Below are positions 1 through 12,298 of a stretch of DNA of 64,000 nt, one piece after another. A program made the position numbers and the translations under genes. Under the pieces are notes generated by a model, which had not been told where the DNA came from, did not search any database, and saw only the letters and a program-made list of their open reading frames with translations. How positions within the stretch are numbered: position 1 is the stretch's first letter; every line of letters begins with the position of its first letter. This stretch comes from Juglans regia (Eukaryota > Streptophyta > Magnoliopsida > Fagales > Juglandaceae). The stretch spans positions 13,013,586-13,077,585 of the forward strand of contig NC_049905.1 in assembly GCF_001411555.2 (NCBI RefSeq), in the 5' to 3' direction.

Positions 1-844
1 TGCGTTTAAAATGTATGTTATATATATGTAGTAGCTATTGACTTTATGTTCGGTCCATGAAATAAAATATTGAGGTTTATGCTTGATGCTAAGAATGATG
101 CTATGAAATAATATTTAAATGACTCTATGAAATGATGTTTAAATGATGCTGTGAGATTATATTTAAAAAGATGCAATGAAATTATGTTTATGCTTATGCT
201 AAGAGTTGATGTTTAAGAAATGAAATGGACTAATGAACGAAAAGAAGGAAAATGAAATGGCTGAAATGAAATGAATATTAATGTATGAAGCTACGTAATA
301 TGCATGATTGAATGAATTATAGCACCAATGGACTAGATAGATTGCAATGTCGGACAAGTAATATTGGTAGTGCATCTAGTGCTACCCTCTGACTGAAAGA
401 GATTCCTAACATGTGGTCATGGGTAAGTCCAAAAGACTGCTAATCCAAATACACGGGATGTAATAGTGTGTATCGGTCACTGGAAAGTGATAACAGTTAA
501 TTGAATGTATGAATGGATTAGTTTCTATATGAATGAATGTACAAGGTTTGGAAATGAGTTATGAGAAATGAAAATCTATTTAAAGAAAAACCCACCTTGT
601 AATGTTTTCAAAAAAATAAAAAATAAATACTTTATGTAAAGTATGTAGATGAATGCATGAATGAAAACCTATATTAGTATATTTTTATAATATGAAGTAA
701 TGTTTATTGAGGATTCGACTTATTTTATTTTTATGTATGCCCCTACCACTCCCAAGAACAAAATGTGGACAAAGTGTCAAGACAGACATGGTCTAGGGGA
801 AAGGTAACTTAGGCACATTTTTCTGTTGTTTGCATAGTCCATGA

Positions 845-1945
845 TTTTTTCGAGGTACTGAATTGCCTCTTTTTTTACTATGTCAGCTCTTGTACTTATT
901 CCAAAGGTTGAAAACATGGCGTCCATTGATATGTTAAGGCTGATCAATTTATGCTCTGTGTTCTATAAAATGTGCTCCAATATTCTTGTAGATCGTTTGG
1001 CTACTATTTTGCATTGCATTATATCCCGGGAATAAGGTGCTTTTATTAAAGGAATAAGTATATTTGAGAATATTAGTCTTATTCAGGAAATGGTTCATTG
1101 TATTAATAAACCTATGAGGAGTGGAAATGTTATCCTTAAAATTGATATGGTTAAAGCTTACGATAGTGTGGATTGGAAGTTTTTGTTCCATGTGTTGGCA
1201 GGTTTCAATTTTTCTGAGGTGGTGTGTAAATTGCTTCAACAATGTGTTACAACACCTTGGTTTTATGTTGTTATGAATGGAGTATCCAAAGGTTTCTTTA
1301 AAAGGGTTGTGAGTTTAGGCAAGGAGATCCTCTTTCGCCATATTTATTCATTATGGTTGAAGAACTGTTATCTCGGTTGTTGAAGAAAGCATTTGTGGAT
1401 AATAAAATAAAGGCTTTTTATCACCCTCGGAATACTCCGCTTATTTCTCATTTACTCTATGCGGATGATATTGTCACTTTTTCTAATGGTGGTAAATCTT
1501 CTCTCAAGTCCATTGCTGCTATTTTAAGAAAGTATGAGTTGTAGTCCGGACAATCTATTAGCAAAGAGAAGTCTTCCATTACTTTTGCAAGATATATTCC
1601 TCCTGCTAGGCGGCAAGTATTGTTGCAGATGATGGGCTTTCTAGAAGGATTTTTTCCATTTAAATACCCTGGGGTTCCTATTATTTCAAGCAAGTTAAAA
1701 GCTATTCATTTGGACAATTTAATTGGTAAAATAAAAAAGAGATTGGAAGGATGGCAAAACCAATTTCTATCTTCTAGGGCTCGGCTATTGTTGTTGAAAC
1801 ATGTGCTTTTGAGTTTACTGATTCATTTCATGTCCATTGTTCAAGTGCCTTTAACAGTTTTGAGGATTTTAAATCAATATTTTAGCAATTTTTTCTGGGG
1901 CACGGTTGATGGAAAGCCGAAGAAACATTGGTTGGCATGACAAAT
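845..1945 (+). pseudogene. LINE reverse transcriptase fragment
   Basis: Conceptual translation in shifting frames gives typical plant LINE RT motifs: an IPKVEN-like start near 895, then KIDMVKAYDSVDW (motif A, with its catalytic aspartate) near 1140-1180, and LLYADDIVTFSNGG (motif C, with the paired aspartates) near 1453-1492. In-frame stops (for example near 1033 and 1542) and a frameshift near 1320-1350 break the frame. The 5' half of the domain and everything upstream are absent. The remaining catalytic aspartates look intact, so inactivation comes from truncation and frame damage. Confidence 0.85.
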
Positions 1946-2945
1946 TTTATGTCAACTGGTAGGAGAAAGAGGAGTGGGTTTGAGGAAGCTTCAAGATATT
2001 ACAAAATCCTTGCATATGAAATTTGCTTGGAAAATACTTGTGGATAAATCTTTGTGGTCTTAATTCTTTTGTGCAAAATATATTTGTAATAAACATGTTT
2101 CCTAGATTGATTGTAATAAGGGGTCTTGATTTTGGAGATCGGTTATTCATTGCAGTTGGATGTGCTTCTTTTGTCGAAATGGAGTGTTAAGGAAGGAAAT
2201 GTGTCTTTTTGGCATGATAGGTGGCTTGAGGAGGGGTCATTCATGCAGCTACAACCAATAAGTGAGAGATCGAATTTGGTAATAAAAGAGTGCAAACTAG
2301 ATTATGAAGGTATTAAGTGTCGCAATGGGGTAGATTGTTTGGTATGGCTGGATAGTGTGGATGGTAAATTTTCTACCAAGAGTGTTTGGGATTGCATTCA
2401 TATATGAGCGCCAAAAAATAGATAGTCGGATTGGGTGTTGCACTCTTATTAGCCAAAAAATATGTCGGTGACTATGTGGAATGCTATGCTTAATGGTCCT
2501 AGTGTTGATGAGCGGATTAAATCTGTTGGGATTCCTCTAGCTTCAAATGCGATTGTTGTTTTGAATGGGGACTATGAAACTCTGGAACATGTGCTAGCTA
2601 AGGGGGATCTTGCCAAAGAAATATGGAGAAGAAGCTACATGTTAGTGGGGTTGCTATTTTTGGAAGGGAGGAGTTGGAAAGATATGGTTGAAATCTGGTT
2701 CCGTAGAGCATCTCAGACATCTCAAACAAGTGAGCCGATTGGCTTGTTACCGGGAATTATTATTTGGTATCTTTGGATGAGGCGATGAAGAGCTCGTACA
2801 GAAGGTATAGCTGATAATGTTGCTACGGTTTGGAGGTGTGTACTGGGCTTCTCTAATTTGGGAGAAATTAATTGCATGCCTATCTAAAAGAGATGAAGCT
2901 ATCTTAATAGCCTTGAATGTTCCTATTAAATTGACCAAGAGAAGA

Positions 2946-3452
2946 GTGACAAAGTTGGTGTACAGGAAGAAGCCGGAGGCAGGTTGGTTAAAGCTCAATA
3001 CAGATAGATGCAGTTGTGGGAATCCTAGTGCTGATGGTGCAGGTGGCGTGCTGAGAAGTCATGAGGGCAAGCTTTTATATGCTTTTGCAATATCCGTGGG
3101 GTCTGGTTCAAACAATTTCACAGAGATGATGGGTTTGTTGCATGGCCTTAGGCAGGTGAAAAGACTTGGAGCAACTCATGTGGTGCTGGAGCTTGATTCT
3201 CTGCTTCTTGTTAATTGGATCATAGGAACACGTTGTATTCTCTGATATTTGGAAGATTATTGGAATGAAATTCTGGAATTGCTTCATCAGATTGATTTTC
3301 GAGTGCAGCATGTTTATTGTCAAGGAAATAGTCTGGCAAATTACCTAGCACGTATGGGTGCGGATGGCATCTCAAGTTCGTGGGATAGTTTAAGGGAGGT
3401 GAGAGGTTTGTTTAGATTGGATTATTTGGCTTTGCCATATCTGAGATTGTGA
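2946..3452 (+). pseudogene. LINE C-terminal RNase H-like domain
   Basis: Reads LNTDRCSCGNPSADGAGGVL, then a TEMMGLLHGLRQ segment and VVLELDSLLLVNWI: the order of acidic residues seen in the RNase H domain at the end of plant LINE ORF2. The usual NTDG start is NTDR here. One stop (about 3243) splits the domain, and translation resumes with a HVYCQGNSLANYLARMGADG tail typical of the family. It lies directly upstream of the AATAAA and A-tail. Confidence 0.8.
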
Positions 3453-3879
3453 GGTTTTTTTGTATTGGGATATATTGGTGTTGTTGGTATGTTTTGGTTT
3501 GGTTGAGTTTTTGTAAAGGTATTTGTCCGCCAAAAGTGATGATTTTTTAATAAAGAGGGAACCTCTGTTTTTTAAAAAAAAAAACAAAATCTGTAAAATG
3601 ACTTTGTAATTTTTTTATTTAATGAATACTATGTAAACTCTTTTTTTAATTTACAAAGCAAGTTAAATTCTTAAGCATGAAATCTTTTATAACTTGGGAA
3701 GGAAGGAAAAGTTTTAAAAAGTAAATAATTCTCATTTCTTTTCTCAAAGTATTTTCTAAAGTCACACCACAAGGATAGGCGTTTCAACTATCATGAAAAT
3801 ATGGGGTGTGTAACCCAATGTTACATACCCCGACGTCTTGACAGCTCGTCTAAACACAAGCGAGAGGTCGGGAGCATCA

Positions 3880-4763
3880 CAAGAAAATACTAATTTTCAT
3901 TTCCTTCCCTGATTGAATCATACCCTTTTTGCATTTTCTTTTTTGTTTTTTTGTTTTTAGTTTTTTTTTTTTTTTTTTTGGTTCATCTTAGAAATGTCTT
4001 CAATCAAGGATTAAAACTTGTTTGCCACAAAAAGAAATATTAGAAAAAAATTTCATTCGTTCTATGAGTTTAATTAGGAGGGCATGGAAGTTTGTACGTA
4101 CGTAGATGAGGAAAATCAATTATTTCATTTCTCAAGAGTGCATAAATCTTTTTATTGTCTCCGAAATTTGAAGAAATTGAAAAGTATGAAAAAAGGGATT
4201 AATAAAGTAATGGTAAATGAAGCAACAAAAATTTAAACTTACAATGATTGAGAAACCAATATGCTAAGAAACACAAATTTAAACTACATTTAAAAATCAA
4301 AGAAGCATGTGATAGGAAAGATTCAGCAGCTAATAGGGCAAAAATACCTCAAAGAAACACTATAAGAAAGGAAAAGTTTCTTAAACTTACCTCTGTATCC
4401 TGGTTAAAACAAAGTAATTGTACGATGGAAATTTGGCAGTAGGTTGAAGCAGATCTTGGCCGGATTGTTGTTGACAAACACTAATAGATCACGAGTACTG
4501 AGCGATGTTGAGTAAGTGTAGTTATGATGGAATAACAAGGATATTGACAAAGAACACGCAAGTAGATATCATTATATATGAGTTCGAGAAAATGATTGGA
4601 AATAAAAAGGTTTGATTCTTTGTTGCATTCATTCTAATTACCTTCCTTCGAAATCAATCTCAAGCACAAATTCTTCTCTTCTTTTTTCTCTTTTTGTCTA
4701 GCTATGCAAGCATAGACTCACTTCCTTCACATACATTTAGGTTCGTTTCTTCACACGTATGGA
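3880..4763. other. Intergenic, no recognised gene
   Basis: AT-rich sequence with a T-run (about 3944-3979). An ORF of 64 codons at 4248-4442 has no recognisable domain and is probably chance. A short palindrome (GGGGTGTGTAAC / GTTACATACCCC, about 3804-3830) lies just upstream within the LTR end. Confidence 0.5.
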
Positions 4764-5204
4764 TGCGACGCCCCCAACCCCCACTTGGTATTTGACGGTG
4801 ACTGAATACGTCGGGACATGTAATACAAAGCTATATATCCCTTGTACATGACAGTTAAGATGCAATGCACCTAACATCTAGCAATATACAATAAAAATCG
4901 TAGAGGAAAAATTATTTTCTATCTATTTAAGCACTCTGGCTAAATAAATAAGACACATGGTACCAATAACTGCAAATATCCCAAAAGCTCTTCATATAAG
5001 CATAAACACTTCAGAATAAGAGTTATGTTTCCAAAAGACTTCCAAAATACGTTGTGTATCATAAAGTTATTCTCAAAACACGGGACCTTTCAAAAACTGT
5101 CTAATCCTCAAAAAAATTCCAGTCTTCAGGGCTTTCCAGGCTTCGACCTCTTTTCTAGGAACCAGTCCTTGCCACAGTTCCTGAGTCGTTTAAACTCATT
5201 GTTC
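4764..5204 (-). mobile_element. Tekay-like LTR end fragment
   Basis: Starts TGCGACGCCCCC and continues with a TACGTCGGGACATGTAATAC segment and an AAGATGCAATGCACCTAACA segment. This is the same order as the LTR terminus at 23115-23250 (GACGCCC..., CGTCGGGACATGCAACAC, AAGATGCAATGTTCCTAACA). About 440 bp remain before repeat family D begins. Minus-strand orientation is inferred from that match. Confidence 0.6.
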
Positions 5205-7153
5205 GCATAAAAATATATCTACAAGTGCACAGAATCGTAACAACTAGTAAAGTGTTTTAAATAAAACGGTTATCGAACCCACAGAGAATAATTATGCTAT
5301 TGAGTATTAAAATTGACTAAATTAATTACTATTTAAAAAATCAAAATTTGAAGAAGGGTTTATCTAAATTAAACCGAAGAAAATAACATTAAAATTAAGA
5401 TTTTAAAAATAATATGAATAGATCTAAAGCATTTGACTTCACCTAACAAATCTCACAAAATTTATTCTTCCTAGTTATAGAATCTCAATTATCCCAAGTT
5501 AATGATAAAAATCACTTAACTATTCAATATTTTCTCTCGAACAATACCAAAAATATCTCCAAGTAACAACTCCATATCTCTATGTGAATTTAACTAATTG
5601 GAGACTAATTAAGTTCTTTGGATTTTTCTTGAAAATCACACTAGTCGCAATAAAGCATCTCTGCTTTCGCTCAACTAATGGTGTTTAATCCTAGAGTTTT
5701 AATTACAAATTACCTCTCAATCTCATTGCAACTCAAAAGATCAAACAATAGTTAGCTAGAAAATTGTAAGTATTAAGAACAAAGAATAAACACTCAATCA
5801 TATTGAAAAAAAAATAACTTGGAATATAAAATGTGTGTTCAATGCTAGGCTACATCAAAACTCTAGAAAATATAATTAGTTCATAATGGAATTGAAAAGA
5901 AAAATAATAAAATTGGTGTTCTTCGTTGAAGTCGGTTGATGAAGCATGCGGCTCTCGCCTCTACCCTCTAGTTCCGCCTTCTTGAAAGAACACTTAAAGA
6001 AACAATTCTGGAACTCTATACTCAGACTTAGACTCTAAAACATAAAAACACTCGACTCCTTTTCAGAACTCCCCTATATCCATCCCACAGGTCGAGATTA
6101 AATAGATGTCAAAATTCAAATCTGGAAACAAGATAACTGCGACTACAATCAAGCCTAAAGATCTAGAAAATAGTTTATAAAGATAAATGTTAACATAAAA
6201 GAAATTATCCCAAGAATAACGAGATTATCTAAAATGGAAGATTCAGTGATATGTGACTTGAATTGCGATGCTCAAAAGGATTTGGTCGCCAACAGATGAT
6301 TGCGGAACTCGGATTTGGTGGTCAACAGCAAATTGATCCCGGTCGGGATGAATTATCCCACCGAGTAGATGCCATGTGCACTGAATATAACTGGCGTGGA
6401 GGTCACAAAGACCACACAACCCTCTCCTCGCCTACCGAGTGGAAAGACTCCCAACCAGGATGAAAGAATCCTCTCACCTTTCCTAGTTATTGCCCACGAT
6501 GTCGTTTAGGTTGGTATTTTAAATTGGTCCTTTAGACTAGTCGTCCAATTTAGCCACCTAGAGCCTTGTCGCCAAATCTTCGCGCCTTCTGGTCACGAGT
6601 TTCCTCGCCTACAAAAACGTAAGTCTTCTCGCCTTTGAACGAGAGAAATCTGATTGCTACCCACGAGACAACGCTCCATGCCCAAATCTTATCAGCTCTC
6701 TTCAGATCTTGCTTCCTCTCATCGGTCTGGATCCGTAGTCTCTTCTTTTGTACCAAAATGCTCTTCTTTTGCACTAAATCTTCTCATTCCTTCAAATCCA
6801 AGAAAATAAATAAAAATTTGTAGAAATAAAATAAAATCAATAGTATTGAAGGGAAAATTACACTTTTCATAAATAAAAGAGTGATAAAAATCACATAAAA
6901 ATAACACATATCAAATACCCCCAAACTTAAGTTTTGCTTGCCCTCGAGCAAAGAAGAAAATAAAAAAAAATTAAAATAAGCATTGGTTTGATTCATAAAA
7001 TTTATTGCCTAAAAGATTGTCTAAAGTCTATAATTTAAAGGAATCATTCAAAATCAATCAAGTCCAAAAGTTAATTCAAAACTCAATTTCACCGCATTAT
7101 CCATCCCCACATTCATGCATACCCATTATTCTCACTTCATCATTAGCTCCCAG
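5205..7153 (+). repeat. Repeat family D, copy 1 (unclassified)
   Basis: Starts with ACAAGTGCACAGAATCGTAA and a CGAACCCACAGAGAATAATT segment, and includes CCCCCAAACTTAAGTTTTGC near 6917. The same sequence of landmarks recurs at 61846-64000 in the same orientation and, as a short piece, at 30816-30965 on the other strand. No protein domain is visible; the 66-codon ORF at 6263 looks spurious. It is probably the untranslated part of an LTR retrotransposon, but termini were not found. Element A begins immediately after it. Confidence 0.5.
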
Positions 7154-9877
7154 TGTAACGCCCCGGTCCCGCACTGGTCAAAGAGTTACTTCCTAACACT
7201 TAAGCTCATATTTCAACAATATAAAAATAGACTCCAAATTCCCAATATCATATAGAAAATTCGATTCAATCAAATTTCCTCACTATAACCAATTTTCCAA
7301 AATACCAAGTCATCATAACACAATAAAATTTCTTAATAAAAATCGAGAATACTCATAAAAACTTCCTATGCCTAAACCACTACTCAAATCATCTCACCCA
7401 ATGCCTCATAATTTTGATCTTTAGTTGAACCAACAAAATATCTGAAAAATATTGGGGAGATAAGGTGAGTTATCAACAACTCAGTAAGCAGAGAGCATAT
7501 ACTAGCAAGTAAACATGAGCATTTATAAAGTTTAGTATGCAGAACAAAACATTTACATTCAGAATGCAAAAATAACATATTTACTTTCGAAATGCATAAA
7601 CAAAACTTCGTACAAAATATCAGAATGACATTTTCAGAAAAACAAACTTGTTCTCAAAAAGAAAATCCTTTGGCATATCCAAACTGAAACATTATATTCA
7701 TATCATTTCATAGCATCACATCGGGACAAATACCATGTTTAACCCCCGTGATAGGGTTATAAACCATCATTATACCCGTAGCTGGGCCGTATACCATGTT
7801 TCACCCCCGTGGTAGGGTTATAAACCACCATTATACCCATGGCTAGGCCATATACCATGTTTCACCCCCGTGGTAGGGTTATAAACCATCATTATACCCT
7901 TGGCTGGGCCGTATTCCGTGTTGTACCCCCGTGGTAGGGTTATAAACCACCATTATACCCGTGGCTGGGCCTTAACAAAAATAGAATGGAACATCATCGA
8001 AACTAGATCACATTTAGATACAGAATCAGAACTTCATGCCAAGATTTTCAAATGACACATCATATCAAAACAAAATACTAAATAGCTTCAGATCATTTCA
8101 CATGTTCGAAATAAACAGAATCAAAACATCTTATTTATTTGTAGCAAAAACTTTTAGAATTTCATATTCGCTCTTTTTGCATAGTTCAGAAACAGAATGC
8201 ACAAAATTAGCTCATGTTTACACCAGTCATGACAAAAAGTACTTTCTCTTATATAGAATTTATGCATATGCAGAATAAACATCTGAGATCATTTCAGAGT
8301 TCTTTTCAAAAACGAACATGCTTATTTTCAAAGTCAACCTCATTTCATTTCTTTTATACAAAACTAGTATATGAACCCCGCTTACCTGAACTCTTTAACT
8401 ATTATGAGCCTTTCCACAATCGTACCGAATGAATGCCAATCGTCACCTATCACTAAATGTCACTAAACTTCTAAAAGATCTTGCTAAAACTCTCCATTAT
8501 CTAAATCCATACTACGAAAAATAGGTTTGAAAACTAATTAATATAAAAATCTAATAAATACTATTATCATTAAAAAAATTTCTTAACTTATTATAGTATA
8601 ACTTTATCAAAATGGCAAAACAAATTAACTTCATTTTAGAAATTAACTAAATCATATTTAAAACTCATGTCTCTATAAACTATTATTAAAACAATAATTT
8701 AATATTGCCAACATATAATGCAGTTGAAAAACATAAACTTCTTGAGCAATAGCAATAAAATAAAGCCCATTTAAGATGTTTTAGCAGTTTAAAAATATAA
8801 ACTCAAATTAACCCAACTCAAAACAATTCAAATGCCCCATGCTTTGGTTTATAACTTAGAAGGATGAGCTTGTAATATCCAAACCATCTTCTCTACTATC
8901 TGTGATATAAGAACATTACGTAAAATGCAAAGGCCATGTTTTAGAAGAGACCTAGAGCCGTGCAATGAAAACTCACAGTGAGAGCAACTACGAAGCGGCG
9001 GCGAGGTGGCTGAGGCAGCGGTATTGCACTGTGGACGAAGAGAGAGAGATGGGGAGGAGGTGGTGTACGCTCCATGCATGCAACGTGGGGGCTGCGGAAG
9101 TAGTACTGGACAACCAAAAAGTGGTGGTGTGTAAGACGGTGGATTGGGGCAGCGTTTGCCTCAGGTGGTGGTTTCCATGGGCGGTTGCGTGTCGAGAAAA
9201 AATAGGTGCTATCCACTTTGTGTTGCATGTCTGCGGAGGAGAGGAGCATGATGACCGAGTGGTGAGGGCTACAGTCCGAACATCAAGTCTTGCTTTTCGG
9301 CATCTTTTGTTTGCCGATGAAGGTGCATGAGGGTGGTGGACAATCGTGTGGGAAGTATCGGGGCTGAGAGCACTTCATTTGTTCTGTTTTCTTACTTAAA
9401 AACAGAGGCTTTGCTTTAGGATGGTCACGGTGTCGCCGTGTGGGCTGGTGGAGCAGGGCAGAGCAGCAGTGGCTAACTCGTGGTTGGCAAGGGTTGGGCA
9501 GTGTTTGAGCATGGTTGTTCGGGTGGTGCAAGTTAAGCATCACGATGGCATGTACTCGATAATGCATGATGGTTTTCGGGTGTCACGTTAGTGCAAGATG
9601 GCAGCGGTGAGAAGAAATGTTGACCTAATTTCACGGTGGCTATCAGAGGGAGAGAGCATGTTCTGTAGATGATATGAGGATAAGGAGTAGAAGAGAAACT
9701 ATAGAGACGTTGAGGTTTTGGAAACCAAGATGGTGCAAATTTCGGGAGTAAAGAAAACTAAAAGGGAAGAGAAGAAATTTGGAAAAGCAATTGAAATGTG
9801 AGTGCAAAGATCATACAAAAACGGCGTTGTTCCCTCATGAAAGGTTGGGTTTTGGTTTCAGGGGCCTTGGTATTACA
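7154..9877 (-). repeat. 3' LTR of element A
   Basis: 2724 bp, TGTAACGCCCCGG at the left and GGTATTACA at the right; on the minus strand it starts TGTAATACC. It contains four 61 bp tandem units (7729-7972). ORFs inside it, such as 8965-9330, have no family resemblance and change frame in the other LTR, so I treat them as non-coding. Confidence 0.8.
7729..7972. repeat. 61 bp tandem array in LTR (four copies)
   Basis: Four units of 61 bp, each starting near TACCATGTTT and carrying CCCCCGTGGTAGGGTTATAA then TATACCCGTGGCTGGGCC. Each unit is itself two diverged ~31 bp halves with a CCCGTGG..GGG core. Unit starts at 7731, 7792, 7853 and about 7914 give the period. Confidence 0.9.
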
Positions 9878-11162
9878 TCCTGCTCCCCTTAAAAAAATTT
9901 CTTCCTAGAAATTTGTTACACCTAAAGCAAAGTTTAAATAATTCTTATTCCTCATGATCATTGCCTATTGTAATCGTGGATCGCTATGTCAAATCTAATA
10001 CTCCCATATTCTTACTTTTCAATATTTTTGCAGGTGCCTTAAATACCTTATAATGCTCTTGACATACTCATTCATGCACTTAGTGCCAGTTTTTAGATAA
10101 CTCGAGAACCAATTCAAGCCTAAAGTATAAACCTCAACAATGGAATTACAAGCCTAATAATAATTTCTCATAAACGCACACTCACAACATCGTATCGATT
10201 ATCATATACCCATGTGTGCAATCTATTTCAATGTGCAACTTCCACAACGGCTCTATTAAACTGCCAACGAAAGTTTTTCACCCAACTTCTTAACCTAACT
10301 TCATTCGAACATAGCATATAAAACTATTAACCTCATATGGACGGTAAAACAAACTCTCCTAAGTTTGGGGTCCTTAATCTCACACTCAATTCACGAAAAA
10401 TTTCTTATAAATCCTCAAACTTGAAATCTATAGCCATGATATTTAAAACCTATGTGATCTTGCGTCTACTCATTTCCCAATCATCACCAATTTTACTCTC
10501 AAACCGTCGTATTATTAAAAACCACGCTTCTATTGTGCACTTTGATAACTTCGCAAGAATTTCTAAATTAGGATTCATAAATACATCAATTCAGAATCTA
10601 ACCCGTTTCAACACCTACCAAGATGGCTCTCACCCCACTTCGATAACAATTAGACTACATACTCACTTATACTCTAGATACTATCTCATTCTAGCTGCAA
10701 TCCATAACCTTTAAGTACACATTTATGGTTAAATGACCACTTACTATACCCATGCATCCATAATGTACCAACTTGCGTATGAAAAAATCACCGTATCATT
10801 GGAATAAACTTGATGCTAAAGGAGTGACCTAAAAAAAAAATCTACCCACATTTAACATCCTTACCATAGTTTTACCTTGGAGTGATCCGAGAACTAAGGA
10901 ACCTAAGCACTAAGGTGAGCTCATGGGGTGGATAAGGTTGAGTAGTCATAATGGAGTGATTGGAAGCCTAAGATGAAGTAATAAAATTTGGAAATTTTCT
11001 CATATGCATCCATGATTGGTGTGAGAAAACTGATACAATGAACAAAGTCACAATTAGGCATCAAAGGTGCGCTCCACCAAGTGACCATGGAAGAAATTGA
11101 TTCGCAACTAGGATTGGAAGGTCACAATACCTTTGCTGGATTCAAGGTTGGTTCTAAATAAA

Positions 11163-11206
<44 letters not shown>

Positions 11207-12298
11207 TTCCAACCTTTTATCAAAAATAGCCCCAAAATACTCTCGTTGGAATACTAACTGAGTTGCCAAAAGATTTTATTCAGAAGGACAACAAGGTTAG
11301 CTTACCCAAAAAAATAATAATAATATAAACATTTAAAAAAAAAAAAAAAAAGAAAAGGGCCATTTAACAAGGAATTTATGGAAGGGTCTCCTTTCATAAA
11401 CATAACAGGTAAAGCGTGTGGAGGTTTTTTTTTTTTTTTTTTTAAAAAAAGGAGAATAATCAAGTCAACATCGAGTAAAGAAAATTCAATGGGTAATGGA
11501 AATAAAAGCATTCTCGATGACAAAAAATTCAAAAGGTTTGCTCAACCTCTACAAATACATACATATATACGAATAATCAGCTTGTAGTGATGGTATGTTC
11601 AAACCCAAGGCTCATCCAAGATGTCCTTGTGTAATTGATCAAAGTCCTCACTTCGCGCCTAAATTAAGAAACGAGCATTAGAAGATATGAAACCATCCCC
11701 AACCAAAAATAAACGCACCTATAACTTTCAACCTGACAACCTAGAAGTTAAATTCTAAACCTCAAATCATAAAAAATAAATAAATAAATAAATTCGTAGT
11801 CTACAGAATAGGCCTATAGAATCTAAAACCTCAAATCTCATAACAAATAATTTATCAAAATCAGCAAAATCAAAAACCTCATATTTCTTTGGCCACCTTC
11901 CATGAGTCTGCAAATACTAAATCCTTAAATATCATCAAAATTATATCTTTGAGCCTATAGTGTTCTAAAACCTTAAATCTCATCAAAATCATTTTAACGT
12001 ATGCAGAATCTCTAAACCTCAGGTTTCCAAAAACTCAAATCATAAAATCTGCAAAATCTCAAACCTCAAATTTCATCGAAACTTCTTATTATAGTAAGTA
12101 GAATCTCTAACCTCAAATTTCATCCAAAATCAATCATAAGGTCTACAGAAGTTCAAACTTAAATATCCATATGATCATCCTTATAGTCCTCAAGTTCCTA
12201 CACTACCCATTTGAAATTTTACATCCTATGAACCCACAGACATCTAAACCTCAAAGGTTTATAGTATGCAGAATCTCAAACCTATCTCTGATACCAAC
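9878..12298 (-). other. Non-coding interior of element A
   Basis: Lies between PPT (9878-9890) and PBS (12282-12297). Holds an (AT)n microsatellite at about 11160-11200, an A-run at 11336-11351 and a T-run at 11427-11443. An ORF of 125 codons at 10337-10714 on the plus strand (antisense to the element) shows no domain. Repeated phrases of the type AATCTCAAACCTCAAAT (11820-12280) look like degenerate short repeats. No gag or pol domain was seen. Confidence 0.65.
12282..12297 (-). other. Primer-binding site of element A
   Basis: On the minus strand this reads TGGTATCAGAGATAGG, matching the complement of the 3' end of plant initiator tRNA-Met (TGGTATCAGAGC). It sits one base inside the 5' LTR end at 12299, the expected spacing. 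Confidence 0.85.

Larger units (their letters stand above)
777..3584 (+). mobile_element. 5'-truncated L1-type LINE (non-LTR retrotransposon)
   Basis: A decayed LINE whose preserved part starts inside the reverse transcriptase, with the ORF1 and endonuclease regions missing. Order seen: RT motifs (about 845-1945), a zf-RVT-like stretch (about 2190-2790), an RNase H-like domain (about 2946-3440), an AATAAA signal (3549-3554) and an A-run tail (3574-3584). Several frame changes and stops interrupt the frame, so it cannot make a full protein. A diverged 19 bp repeat at 758-776 and 3584-3602 (ACAAAATGTGG / ACAAAATCTGT) may be the target-site duplication, which sets the proposed 5' limit. It sits inside an older LTR. 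Confidence 0.82.
1..3879 (+). mobile_element. Tekay-like Ty3/gypsy LTR fragment, split by a LINE
   Basis: Non-coding, AT-rich sequence (1-776 and 3585-3879) read as the right part of a long LTR in plus orientation. The last ~60 bases before 3879 (CCGACGTC..., ending GGGAGCATCA) match in layout the reverse complement of the start of the better preserved LTR at 23115-30338 (CCGACGCTTC..., ending GGGCGTCA). The first 550 bases have the same ATG-rich, short-motif texture as that LTR's middle. No primer-binding site follows 3879, so it is a 3' LTR or a solo LTR. The left end lies outside the window. Family assignment is inferred by eye. Confidence 0.5.

Noticed and set aside
8965..9330. 121-codon ORF as a gene
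   Set aside because: It lies in the 3' LTR of element A, and the matching frame is disrupted in the 5' LTR.
10337..10714. 125-codon ORF as a gene
   Set aside because: No domain, antisense to element A, in a non-coding interior of low-complexity wording.
12282..12297. tRNA gene fragment
   Set aside because: Only the 3' complement of tRNA-Met is present, at the LTR edge; it is a primer-binding site.
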